From: Phlyctochytrium arcticum
Taxonomy: Eukaryota > Chytridiomycota > Chytridiomycetes > Chytridiales > Chytridiaceae
Length of the DNA: 64,000 nt
Assembly (NCBI GenBank): GCA_025602905.1
Contig: JAHLKI010000027.1
Span: forward strand, 248,001-312,000
Reading direction: 5' to 3'
Below, piece by piece: positions 35,783 through 50,607 of the stretch. Each line of letters begins with the position of its first letter. Positions within the stretch are counted from its first letter, which is position 1. Position numbers and translations under genes: made by a program. The notes beneath the pieces are model-generated. The model did no database searches. It saw only the letters and a program-made list of their open reading frames with translations, and was not told the origin of the DNA.

Positions 35783-37133
35783 TTGGGATCTTCAGCAGCG
35801 TAAGAGTATGTGCTGGCTTTGAAAGTAAAACCTCTTCATACAACATTCAGCATGATGCACAAAAATAAGGGTTTCGGATCAGGGGTTCCTGTGGGTATTT
35901 TTAGAGGGATCATTCAGATAAGGTCGGGCATTATTTTGCGGGTCATCTTGATTGACTTAACTTTAAAAACATTCCCACGTGCCACATGTGTAATAGATGC
36001 CAGATCGTCAGTTCATTCCGCTGCGGTTATCTTGAGCTGCCGTTGATTTTAGTGATTCAATCTGCTACTTGTGCCTTACACATATCGATAAATTGAGATG
36101 ATCCTAGTAACATTGGCATTTTTCATCATGACGGGCTTGGGCCTACTGCTAGCCTTCCAAAATAGAGAGAAGCTACGTTGGAAATGGAAAGATGGTCTTA
36201 TCTTTTTGCCCCGCACGCTCAACGGTAGTCTCAGATTCGCAAAGCCAACAATAGATCCTTTGTCCTAGTGGTAAGTAGGCTGGCATGCACCAAGGATACG
36301 GTGTTTTTTATGGCAAAGGGGTCTTGGCAATATTGATATACGGAACTGCTTTCTCCTTTTCTGCAAGACGACTCTTACCGGAATCCTAATCTTATGACTA
36401 ACGTGCTACCATCCTGCAGCTTGATGAGGTATCAGACTTCAAACATTACTCCAATGCATTCTCCAATCTTCAGGAAGGTTATCCGGTTCCTACATAACTT
36501 AAAGTTGCTGACAAGCGCCGTGGAAACGTTATAAGTTTGTGCCTTTACGGCAACGGGTGCTATGAGTGGGTGTCGAATGAACCCTTACCGTGGCTGTTCG
36601 TCTGAAATTGGTGGCAGATTGTAGTACAAGTTTGAGATCAATCAGGAGAACGCATCCCATGTCAAACTTTGTATCAATTTGTGAATGGGGAGGTGAAGCA
36701 AATGTTACAAAAATTGAGGAGAGGGTGCGACTGACGGTGAAGCCATAACAAAAAGCTGTCGGCTCTTGCTCCCTGTACGGTTATCCCTTTATCATAAGTG
36801 GGAGGTCGCAGCATGCATGGCCGGTGGCAGACCACCAAAACCAGCAGCAAAGTACTGGTGAACACGTGCTATTTTTTCCCACGCCCAGGAGCACTACGGT
36901 CAAATCTGGTTTACCGTCCTTCTGCGTTGCCGTATAAAGCCTGGGATTATTTTGACTCTAAACTCTTATTTATTCTGCAAACTTAACCAATTGAACGCCG
37001 TAGCTGCCCAAACGTGCTGCGCGGAAAACATAACGCGAACTGGTCAGCATCGTGAGACACGTATCAATTTCGAGCTTTGGCTATACCATCTCGTCCCAAA
37101 TTAAATTAAACATAAATACAGTGCATTTGTATG
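35783..37133. other. Long spacer, no firm gene
   Basis: About 1.35 kb. Apart from one short ORF (36098-36268) with a possible splice donor after it, I find no domain or long exon. The left part would hold the calaxin promoter, the right part the 3' UTR of the YEATS gene. Confidence 0.45.
36098..36268 (+). CDS. Small ORF with N-terminal TM segment (56 aa), doubtful
   Basis: Encodes MILVTLAFFIMTGLGLLLAF, a clear hydrophobic helix, then a basic segment (REKLRWKWKD) and ends at TAG. A GTAAGT donor sits two bases past the stop, which could mean a longer spliced gene read in another frame. The shape fits small inner-membrane mitochondrial proteins, but no family is recognised. Confidence 0.25.
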   Translation: MILVTLAFFIMTGLGLLLAFQNREKLRWKWKDGLIFLPRTLNGSLRFAKPTIDPLS

Positions 37134-40100
37134 CTAGCTCTCTGCTGATCCTGCCAAACCCGCCCCCGTGAGGAAATCGAAACCATTTTTTCTCTCGTCT
37201 TTGACTAGCGCTTTATAGACATGATATGGGACAATAATCTTTGGTGGCTCTTTCGGTCGGCTGCTCGATACCTGATCAGCTTCTGGCGGCACTTCTGGAT
37301 TTTGCGGTTCTGAAAGCATTTCGGAGCGGTAAACATTAATAGTCTCAGCCAGCAATCTGGCAAGGAACGATCCTGTGGCCTATTATGAACAGGTGAGGAT
37401 TGGCAAGTCTAGGGTCGTTTGACAAACTTGTGTCCTACCTGAAACAAAATTCCTAATGTAGCCCGGTCTGACAGCGACTCGGATCCTGGCGAGGCGGGTA
37501 ATCTCAGTTGATCTATAGTGCGCTTGACCCACTCAATATCTTTAGCATCGCATGCAGGATGTACCAAATCCGCATTCTCTTTGAGGTCGGACAGTGAGGT
37601 GTTCAGCTGGGACTGATCCCGGGTATCCTTATGGGAGCTTCCTATGTGCAAATCACCGTCGTCATCTGCAGGCTGGGTGAGTTGTCATACTCCACACCAA
37701 CTTATTGATGCACCGACCTTCTAATTCATAGCCGCTGAGCTCGTTTTCATCGAGCAGTGGTCTTAAACTCCACAACCTCCGCTTCCAGAGCGGGGGTTGT
37801 GCACAACGGTGTGACAAGTTGTCCGACAGCGTGCCGCAGAAACGACAGTATTGCTTAATCTGCCCAGGACCATCCGTGAGGGGCTTGATCGCAGTCTTGT
37901 TTTCATCGGAAATGTCATCAGGCCGAGAGCTTGGAGTGAGATTTCTTGCAGTACACCACCGCATAACATTCGCGGTTGTAAGAGCTGCTGCATCGACCAC
38001 AGAAATCTGCGATTGAAGTCGCAGGCGTATTATTCGAGCGCGTTGCCACTGAGATCCCCAGTTTATCTCCAAATATTAACGGGAAGGCAAATGGTGCAAA
38101 CTAACCTCAATCGCCTTTCGTTTACCAAGTGGCCACGAGTGCCACACATCCCTGGAGGGGGCGACGGTGTATGGAAAGAGTTTCTTGGCGTCATTAGTCG
38201 CTACGCTACCTTGCAATTAGTCTATTGAAAGATGATGCTGGCAGTGGAACTTACTTGATAAAACAACGGGGAGCGTACGAACACAAGTCTCAAGTTCTCG
38301 GTTTAGAGTGGAAGGAATCCCAAAAGAATGTGGAGAGCTTGCTTTTTCTTCGGGACTTTTGCTACGCTGGGGATCATCGGCTCCAGACGGTGTTGTGACT
38401 CCTATCATCCGGTCTACTTCCCGCGCTTGCGCAAATTTGGTGTTACGGTCGAGCTCCAACTCGATTGTTCGCTCTGCGCCAAATGTTTGCTTCTCGCTCT
38501 TCGATTGATCTAGCTGCTCAATGTCAAAAAAAGCCTAATTACGCATACTCCACGTCAAGCACTAACCTTTAGAATGTGAATGAAATCAACCGGTTTATTT
38601 GATTCATCTACAAAGTACAGCTGTGCCCGCACCGGGAATTCACCCCAGCCGTAGCGTGTCAAGCGAAAGGGAGGCTCTGCAACCTCAACCACATCATATG
38701 GTCGATAATCCGGATGAAGATAAAAGCGAACTTTTCGAACGAAGGAGGATATGTCGTCTTTCTGTTTCGCAAGAATCAATACCACGCTATCCAGCGCTAA
38801 ACCCCTAAACATACCGCTGTGACTCCGTGTAGGTAAATCATCCATTTGAACTCGAATTTCCGCATTCCGGGATCACGCTTGTCTACGCTTGATCAGAAAC
38901 TGCGAGACTACAGATCACAGGTTTTGTCACATACCCGGTGGTATGTACTGCGATACGTTGCCTATACTTATCGTTCGCCTAATGTAAAAACGCGACCCGT
39001 GGGAGAACGAACTATCTCCAGGTTTATTTTGCGACTTTTCCGTTGCTGGCGTGCTGCTGTCAAAATTTCAGTGTGACTTCATGTTAAAAAAGCGGAACGG
39101 GCCTTTTGAAGTGTCTTACCGTATTGTAGCATTGACCGTCTGTATGGAGTTCTCCTCGCTTTGCTCGGTTTCTTGCGTTGGCGCCTTTTCGGCCTCCATA
39201 CCTCGCAACGACGAAGGTGGTTCAGGATGATTTTCTGTAATCGGGGCGGCAATGTGGTCCATGTGTGTTTCCATTGCATTTTCCTTGTCGCGACTGGTCC
39301 GTGCGTCAGTATCAGAGTTAATCCCATTGTTTACAATGCCGTTGTCAGATGCAAGGGCACTCGGACTCATTTCGGAATCTACTTGGACGCTGCGAAGCGA
39401 GATTCGTACGAATGGCTTTTGGATTTGGGATGACGAGCTATCAGCCATGTCGACTTCTTCCTCGTAAACTTTAATCTGCGGCTGGTCTCCAGAAGTCAGC
39501 CTGAAGAACTATACGAACGTCTCTCCGCAAAACGTACCTTATCCTTTATCATGGCATTCAGTGGGTCCTCGTCCCCGAAATCGGTCTCCTCAGTGCTATG
39601 CCGATTGTTAGATTATATCAAGCTTATATCTTCGGAAACCCATACGTTACTATAGACGGTTTTCCCCATTCAAAGTTTGTAGGCTTGTCAAAAGCGGCAA
39701 CTCTTATTGGCATTCGTCGCGCAGCGTGGTTCTGTGGTACCTCAGACTCGTCCTAAAATATACGACCAAGTCAGGCGAACTCGTTTCTGGGCGGAAACAT
39801 CAGCCTTACCACAACGGCACCACACGCTCTGGCAGCTTCCATATGAGAGGGAAATTCAATTTGGTGCTTGATGCGACAGTGGTTGATAAATCCTTGCATG
39901 TTGGCGAAGGCCCAACGCTGGCACACTGGACAGCTCAGCCTGTAACACATTTTTTAGCATGTCGTCTGTGCCGTGTCGCGCGTGTAGAGTGTACCTGACA
40001 TATGCACCATCCTCACGTCTCGAAATTAGGGACTCTGCTCCTGACAAATGTCGGTTCGAGCTGTTTCTAAGAGTTCGACCTGATGTACGTGTGCTAAAAA

Positions 40101-40616
40101 GTCCTGGTGAATCGACTCGTGATGACGGGCCTGGAGAAGTTGCTAAGGTCGTGAAGAGTAAGCAAGGAGTTTGATAGATCTCAATGACCCTCTGGCACAC
40201 CGTTGATTAACGCGAAATGCAGCTGCTGTATAGCATCTTCTCCTCTACTGATCTGGTTTCTAATCGCCCGTAGCTCGTGCCGCTTAAGCAAGATTTCATA
40301 ATCGAATTGCGTTTTTATGATATGTTTGACTCTTTCGATCATGGTCGCATCTTGGTTTGCGCATTAGTAAGTATAATGGGAAGCTGCAAGACAATACTTG
40401 TTGCATACCTTTCGAATATTTTTCGCTCAGTGACGTAGAAGCTGGAAGGCTCATGCCGCTGACTGTTCCCTCGTCATTTCCAAGTGCCCTCTTCCCCGCG
40501 ATAGGAGAAGAAGAAGTGAGAGGTGCTGCTGTCCTTGTTGAGGAACTTTCCTTTGACGATCTCGTTCCGCACCGGGGAGTAGTACTCATTTCCCACCGAA
40601 ATGAGCTTTTGCCCAA
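37134..40616 (-). CDS. YEATS2: YEATS2-like YEATS-domain protein
   Basis: A nuclear reader of acylated histone lysines; in animals a subunit of the ATAC acetyltransferase complex. Start at 40616 or 40589 (MSTTPRCG). Joined exons: SEKYSK + DATMIERVKHIIKTQFDYEI; a zinc-finger-like LSCPVCQRWAFANMQGFINHCRIKHQIEF segment (Cys2His2, typical of this family); TISIGNVSQYIPPG; then the YEATS core SFVRKVRFYLHPDYRPYDVV, EPPFRLTRYGWGEFPVRAQLYF and KPVDFIHILK. The C-half has YCRFCGTLSDNLSHRC and a helical region with DRATLGILFQ + SFLARLLAETINVY, the histone-fold-like end. About 10 introns. The aromatic cage serine and tyrosine were not checked. Confidence 0.82.
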
Positions 40617-40763
40617 GGTCGTCCAAAAGTCCAGATTGCTGATTGGTCATTGGCTGGCGCAGTCATCCAATACAGAATCAACCTGTTTTGAATTTTCCAA
40701 CAATGCATCCCATTAGCATTCCATACCGTTTTCCGTACTAGAACCGAGTCTTGAACTTCTCGA

Positions 40764-41838
40764 ATGACTCTAGCAGCAGTTCACCTGAGTGCAGAAGTGT
40801 ATATGCAATGCTTGAGCTACAGTCTTTGCACAGGTAGAGCGTTGCATTCTTTGTTTCAACAATCTTGGTGGCCCACAAATTTCTCAAGAGAAGGAAGAAA
40901 CGCTGGCCTTACTGCTCGGGGATTTCCGCCAAAAGTCCAGCGGTCATTATGCTTTTGTCGAAAAGTGCCTGATACTTACCCGGAAGGATAAACGCAAGGA
41001 CAGGGTAGAGATCAGTGACGAGCAAGTAAAGCAATAAGATCAAATGTTCTCGTCGTTATAAACTAACGCTGAAGATCACAGCTAAGTAGTGCCATAACAG
41101 AGGCCGAGGAAGCTGGCTTCAAAGTGGTTGGGTGGAGTCACAGGTAGGAATCTTCACTCGCGCATTGGAACAAGATGATCTTACAAGGATGTAGTCATCC
41201 ACACATAACTGTCCTTCCATCCCAAGTCGACATCAAGACGCAACGGACTATGCAGATCCTTGACAATCGGTTTTTTGGAACCATCATATCATGTTTTAAT
41301 ACAGATGCCGCGAAGGTAAATCTCAAGTGCAGGTCAAAGTTGTATGTGAGGCTTGAACAATTTTTAGGTTCAAATTATCAAGATCACTTGTTTTCAAGCG
41401 GATGACAACGAGACGTACGTTTCAGTGTCCTATGCTTGGAAATCGCCCATATCTGAACTTCAATGCAGGAGATTAGCTATTCCTTTGCACATCTCGCCGC
41501 GATCAGACTTCATATCGAGAGATGCGTTGGGAAAGCTTGCTCATAGAGTCCCGCAAATGCTTTACGAGGACGAGTGTGACGTGTATGACAAGAATGTCTT
41601 GACTGCGCTTCCGGAAAGTGGCTTCCCCACTTCTTTTCACGCTGCGCTGGTAATTCGGTCATTGGCACTGCTTGGAGATCGCTGGATCGCCCCGCTGCTT
41701 AATTTTTGTTCCGAAAGGACCGCACGGAACATCCAGGAGGTGGGTCAGATGGAATGTGCCGTGTTTGCGCTATTCTTATACCGTGGGTGCCAGGAGCGGG
41801 AATTGCGCGAAATAGTTGCAAAGAATCGACTCATATAA
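40764..41838 (+). CDS. BRCC3: BRCC36-like JAMM deubiquitinase
   Basis: A zinc metalloprotease that cleaves K63-linked ubiquitin, in BRCA1-A/BRISC-type complexes. Start MTLAAVHLSAEVYMQCLSY. Joined exons: CTEKEETLALLLGDF (catalytic Glu), KCLILTRKDKRKDRVEIS, LSSAITEAEEAGFKVVGW, then SHSHPHITVLPSQVD, the complete JAMM motif (His-x-His-x10-Asp) rebuilt across an AG|GTAGGA..GTAG|T junction. Then FFGTIISCFN and the second MPN half with PLHISPRSDF and LPESGF. The end may contain a short intron (GAG|GTGGGT..GCCAG|GAG) giving IQEERELREIVAKN. Catalytic residues complete, so active rather than an Abro1-like scaffold. Confidence 0.82.
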
Positions 41839-42165
41839 CAATCGTGTCGAAAAACACAGCAGTGCATGTTCCCTGTTCCGAATAGGTGGCCCCTATCTTC
41901 AGCAGCGCGCGTCAAACTATGGAATATTCGTTGATCTCCACACAGTACGCGGAAGTGAAGTGTGGCATTTAGCCGCGCCGCCAATTGCATCGTCGAATGT
42001 TGACGCAACTACTTGAAACATTAGTGGATGAACAGAACGCGATGCCATAGTGTCTGTACCTCTGAAAAGCAAAGACATGTCCTCGGAATGGACGCTATTA
42101 CAATTAGAGCGGTGAAGTGTACAAATGTCAACATCGCATCTTACTCGAGAACGGATATAAGAGAG
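41839..42165. other. Convergent 3' spacer
   Basis: Short region between the ends of two convergent genes; no gene seen. It probably holds both 3' UTRs. Confidence 0.4.
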
Positions 42166-44738
42166 TCAAAGCCGATTGAGGGGCTGTGCGAAAGCGTCAT
42201 GGAAACCAGGACACTTTTGTTGTAGATATTTTGTAGTTGATCCTCGATGTAACCCATACACGTTTCCGGTGGCAATCCACACGACCTTACACCTAGTGAT
42301 AAATAGTATAAGCTCAAATTCAAACTCGAATATGAAGTGATTGACTTCTTTACCAATTACACTTTTGAGTAGATTGGCAACTAACGGAGAAGCCACCGCA
42401 GACTGCGTAGTCAAGAAGACATCCTGACCGTCGCACCTAATAGTTTCGCACCTTAACTCATCGAGGTTAATTAGATTTGCTGCCGCTGGGGCTGAAGACA
42501 TCTGAACATAATTTTAGTTTTTGGTATTGCAATAGCGAGTGCTCTCCAAACCTCAGACAGGTCCTTCAGATCAGATTCTAAAGCATGTAAATAGGGCTCT
42601 CGTGGTACTCCCATCAGGGCAAAATCAGCCGCGTATCGAGGACAATAGCCGCCAAGCAAGGAACGACCATAGGTAAAATTGTGCAATTCCCGGGTGGGAG
42701 CTTGGTCCTCGGATATATTACTGTCCGGGATCGTACGGAATATCAAGGTACGCGGCATGGGAACTTCAAGATATGTAGGGCACAGTTCGCTTTCAGCAGC
42801 ATTGGAATTGTCAATGTCGTTTGGGAGCATGTGTTGAACTTCTTCCACCAATTCGCCGCAACGAATAAAGTAAGAAAGCATTCGCAACATTTGCTTAACT
42901 TTCGTGGCGTCCTTTCCAACTATAATTGTTCGTGAAGCAGAAGGAGGAAGCCCGATGTTCCCATATAGGTCATTGATCTGAGCCATGTACGGATTGTACG
43001 GGTCGCTCGCTGAGGCCTTTGAAAGTCTCGTGCCGCTCTTGGCTCCTTTATCGCCTAAAAGGCTAGCCACAGTTCCAGTCCACGCGAGGTGTTGACCCAA
43101 GACCACAGTGAGTGCTTTGGCAAGGAAGTGGTTCATCGGACTATCCAGAGTAGCGTGCAAACTCTTGATATCATTCACAAGGGTTTCCGCCACAGTTTTG
43201 TGCTTCGCAGGGAAACTCATCATATCCAGCCACAGCGGTTCTTGTAATCTAGGAAAAGCGAACAATGCGTAAACCTGATCTTGAAATTTTTGGATTGCGT
43301 CAGCCATTTCCAGGTCAAGCTGCAGTGCGTACGGTATGGGAAACCAAGTCAATGTGTCAAGAAATTCTGGCCCCACTGTGGCCCCAGACAGATTGAAGTT
43401 TCCCTGTCCAGTGACATCTGGCGTTCGGCTGCGTAAGTTTTGAAGAATCAAGGACAGAATGATTGTCTGGAGCTCAATCAGATGTCGTTCAATCAATATG
43501 AAATGAGTAAAAAAGAAATCTCTCAAACGCGAGTTGCCGCCACAGTCCAGGATCAGTCCCACTCCAAACGAGATCCTCCGTCTAGGTTTCTAGTGAAAAA
43601 TAGAGAATGAGCATAGTTAGGCAAAGGTTTAAAATCTCGTTTTACCTTCAGCGCCGATGTACTTCCAGGTGACGATGACATGCTGCTATCCCCAGATCGC
43701 CCGGCGCTCTGAAAACTGAATCTCTCGAGCTTCCGCCGTCGATATGAGCCACTCCCCTCGGTCAATGCAGATAGCGTCGATATCATTGAAGACGCAGGGG
43801 ACACGCCATATTTCCCTGTATCATTTTGCCAGCTCACAGGTCTACCATATGAATTCCGCGAAAGATAAGGGTCACTTTGAAAGCTCTGCGTGAATGAACC
43901 GTAGAAACTCCCCGGCGTGGCTTGGCTGTTGCGGTTCCCAGGGTAATCTGGCCATTGGGTACTTTCGGAGCTTGATAAAGATGACAGGCGACTATGGGTG
44001 CGCAATGATTGAGTAGCAGCCTCCTCATCCTCTTCATTGGGCTCCGAGCTCATGGTAAACACTTTGGAGAGCATGATTTGTGGGTTTGGCGCGCGAAAGT
44101 AGTGAACTTTGGTTGCGACTCCGCGCGATGTTAGCGGAACTGCCCCAAACATCATTTCACCGAGAAGGTCCAGGTTTCTATGAACCTAATCCATGGAAAA
44201 CATATCAGAAAAATGAGCGCCTCTCATGTGGCCAACACAAGTCACCTTATTCTTTCCAGCATAGGTGTGGCGATACGAAGAAGATCGTAGTTCCTCCGAG
44301 GTCGTGCCGCCGCTTAAAATGCTCCTCGGTCTGCGCGAGTAACCCAGCTTGCTCAAACTCTCCGAAGATAAGCTGGTAGAGAGATTGTTTTCCCTTCCAT
44401 GTGTGTTGCGCACATGTGGAACTGGTTGAGGTAAACTACACGATAGGCCCGGGGTATTTGATGAATTCGATTGATCTTGCACGGTATCAAAAAGCGGGGT
44501 CTTCTTCTTGTCACCCGTGTCTTGGCATATGAGCACCCGGAATGAGGTGGATGCCGCGGCAGAGTCTGCACTACCATAAATCAGATAAATATGACGCTAC
44601 TGTTGAATGAAAGCAAGCAGACAGTTACTGTTCGGTAGGTTTGCTCCCAAGGTTAGAGTCCGCTACGCCCCCTTTCTCTGGAGACTCTGGTATAGGGGCA
44701 GCATTGGCAGACTGCCGCCTAAAGAGTCGTGAAAACAT
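42166..44738 (-). CDS. FNIP: Folliculin-interacting protein (FNIP/Lst4 family)
   Basis: With folliculin, FNIP acts as a GAP for RagC/D-type GTPases at the lysosome/vacuole in TORC1 and AMPK nutrient signalling. Start at 44738 (MFSRLFRRQSANAAP). Longin-part signatures: FRVLICQDTGDKKKTPLF and LLGEMMFGAVPLTSRG + HYFRAPNPQIMLSKVF. A Ser-rich linker follows, then the DENN-type C-half: LIERHLIELQTIIL, NHFLAKALTVVLGQHLAWTG, VKQMLRMLSYFIRCGELVEE and SLLGGYCPRYAADFALMG. The last exon (ETIRCDGQDVFLTTQ, SAVASPLVANLLKSVIG) matches the family end. The stop at 42166 is likely but an intron or earlier stop is possible. Confidence 0.8.
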
Positions 44739-44942
44739 GGGGATCCCTACGGTGTATGTTGAGGAGAATCATACATACAGTCACATCGTGATCGGCGGAG
44801 TTTTGTGCGGGACAAAAAACGGACCACCACTGTTCAAAACCCTAGCAGCATATTTGCCGGTGGAATAATTTGGATCTTCGATTCTTCAAATTCGAATATA
44901 AACAAAACTTTGAACGTCTTCAAACTTCAACTTCTTCGAAGA

Positions 44943-46361
44943 ATGTCATTACTTGCACATGTGTGCCGAGGTTCTCGGCGAACTGTTGTCCTTCGTCCGT
45001 CAATTTCCGTTTCCCGGCGTCTTCTAGCCACCAACAGTCCTAAAGCCCCAGAAGATGCTTCAAAACCTCCCTCTTCAAGTTTCGAGCCCCCACCACCGCC
45101 TCCGAAACCTGCTTGGGGTGGGGTACTCGATGCCGTCTCACAAAAGATCAGAAAAGACCTTGCGGAAATGGAGCAGAAGCGGAAAGCCAAGGAATCATTG
45201 GACGATGTGACTGGTCCACCAGGTGCCGAAGAGATGAATCCAGTCAAGAAGTACGTGTATCTACTGTTGCATGGATCTTACTAATGGTTTTATAGACCAG
45301 GCTTCCTTTCACGGGTAGATCAGAAGTTGCAGGAAGAACGTCGAATCTTGGAAGCGGAGGAAGCAGCCAAGCGCGATGCTGGTAGAAGGTCTCGCATTAC
45401 ACCAGGCGTTCAAAAGAAGATGGATGAGTATCTGGATATAGAGGCTAATCTCCGCGAAAGAGAAGAACTGTAGGATGATTGAATCGACTCATGTGGTTAT
45501 GACGTCTAATAATTCCCATAGGCTGAAAGCAGCATTTCGGTCGGGGTATTTTGATGATTACAAAGGTAAGGGGTGGAAGTTCTCCAGTATCTGACATGCG
45601 GATGTCATAACCTGCATTCAGAAACCGCCCGAAAGGGAGCCAAACTCTGGGATGCTCCTCGGCGAATGAGAAAAGCCAATGTAAGACAAACTGTGTACTT
45701 TGGTCTTTTTACAGGCTTACTGACCGACAAGGATGCATCTCACAGGCCAGCCCTCTCATACCGAATCCAGTGACAAAATCCCTAAGTGGCAACACCACAG
45801 ACGTGTTGAGTCTGGTTGCTGAAAAGAAAGCATCTCTTGTCACCTTCGCATTTTCTGCCTTTGGGGAGGTTGGTGAAACGTCCCCTTTCATCATGCGACC
45901 ATCTTCTCACATAGTCCCTACCTTAGCCCCACGTCAAAAGCTTTACGGATAAATTCCTGGAGGAATTTGACAGCGAGCCCAGTGTACAACTTGTGCAGCT
46001 AAACATTGAGGAGAACTGGATTAAAGCACCAGTATTGCGTCTTATGACTCCCTTCATAAGACGAAAGGTTCCCAAGGAACGAAGAGACAGATATTTGATG
46101 TATTACGCATCCATCGCTGAGTCGAGACGAGCTGCAGGAATGACCAACAGCGTTCTTGGCTGGGTCAATTTAGTAGATTCGGAGGGGCGGGTACGATGGC
46201 AGGCGCACGGACCGGCAAAGCCTCAAGAGTTGAATGCGATGATCAAGCTCACTCGTGAACTTGCCCAGTTGGACGACAGTACCCGGGCCATCGGCGACGC
46301 AACGGTTCCGCCCACAACTGCCGAGAAAGAACCTTCCTCCAACAGCGCCGATAAGCCATAG
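44943..46361 (+). CDS. ATP10: Mitochondrial ATP synthase assembly factor ATP10
   Basis: Chaperones subunit 6 (Atp6) into the F0 sector at the inner mitochondrial membrane. The N-terminus is a basic, Ser-rich presequence (MSLLAHVCRGSRRTVVLR), then a Pro-rich stretch. Joined exons give KLWDAPRRMRKAN + ASPLIPNPVTKSLSG, SLVTFAFSAFGE + PHVKSFTDKFLEEF and the family block RDRYLMYYASIAESRRAAG, LGWVNLVDSEGRVRWQAHG. Six exons; donors GTACGT, GTAAG, GTTGGT. About 330 residues, normal. Confidence 0.87.
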
Positions 46362-46559
46362 ACAGTAATCATTCATTGTATGCACTGCAATTTAGCACCC
46401 AAAACACAGTATAAATTAAGCTCCTATTGTCAGAATTCCCGATAAATTACTTCTCTTGTTCAACAAGTACCGTAGGTCAGTAAGACCAGTCACAAATAGT
46501 CTAGAGTCCTGATACGAAACAATGCAAGACCTAGTCCATCAACTACTATCAACCAGTCT

Positions 46560-46864
46560 TCACTTTGCAGCCGCTTTAGCAGCCTCCGCGGCGGCCTTGG
46601 CTGCCTGCTTCTCTTGAATCATTTTTCGGTCACTAGCAAGGGAATATTGTTAAAAAGCAAACCACCGATGACAAAAACCACAGTGCATACTGTTCCATTC
46701 GCTGGGAATGTGACATTTCGTCCTTCCGTTGACCTTTGCCAGAATCTGACGACTTCTTTGCCGCTTTTGCGCGAGCAAGCTCTCTCTGATTGCCGCCTGT
46801 GCAAAAACCAAGTAAATGAACCGTGCAGGGGGAGGGGCGACCAAAGTGAACACTCACGAGCCAT
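46560..46864 (-). CDS. SERF: SERF/4F5-family small basic protein
   Basis: A tiny protein too short for most ORF calls. Exon 1 is MA plus one base; a GTGAGT donor and CACAG acceptor restore GGNQRELARAKAAKK, then SSDSGKGQRKDEMSHSQRMEQ. The last exon after TAG is SDRKMIQEKQAAKAAAEAAKAAAK-stop. The layout matches SERF proteins, RNA-binding factors that also modulate amyloid formation. About 64 residues. Confidence 0.85.
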
Positions 46865-47165
46865 AGTACAGAAATATTAGAGACACTGGCCAAACACAAC
46901 TCAGAGCAGGTCGCTTCGTTCTTCAAGGTTGCTGGATCGAAAGAGGTGAAACTCGGCTGCAACTCGCAGGCGAAACTCCATTCGACACGCATTTGGCCAA
47001 ATGAAATTGGCTTCCCAAAAATTGGTGCAAAAGTGTTGCGGAATTCAAAAGACTTTCAACGTTGGTGACCTTCTAAAGTCAGTACGATAGAACCTTGAGT
47101 CCCGGATAGACGGGTCAACCCAGTAGTATCGTACTTTCGACGGTTTCAGCTCGAGCCTCAACATC
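46865..47165. promoter_or_regulatory. Shared upstream region of SERF and TRM4
   Basis: A 301-bp divergent region without a gene. No obvious TATA box. Confidence 0.35.
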
Positions 47166-50435
<3,270 letters not shown>

Positions 50436-50607
50436 GATATAGTTTTGAAGCCCGAGGATCTGATTTGAGGAGAAATGCGACAGCGAATAATTTATAGTCA
50501 TTCATTCAATTTAATTCATTAACATTATATGTTTCGCCCCGTTTTATTCGCAACTGATCTCTGGAAGTGACATCTTTTTAGGCCCATTCAAAGAGTACCG
50601 CGGCAGT

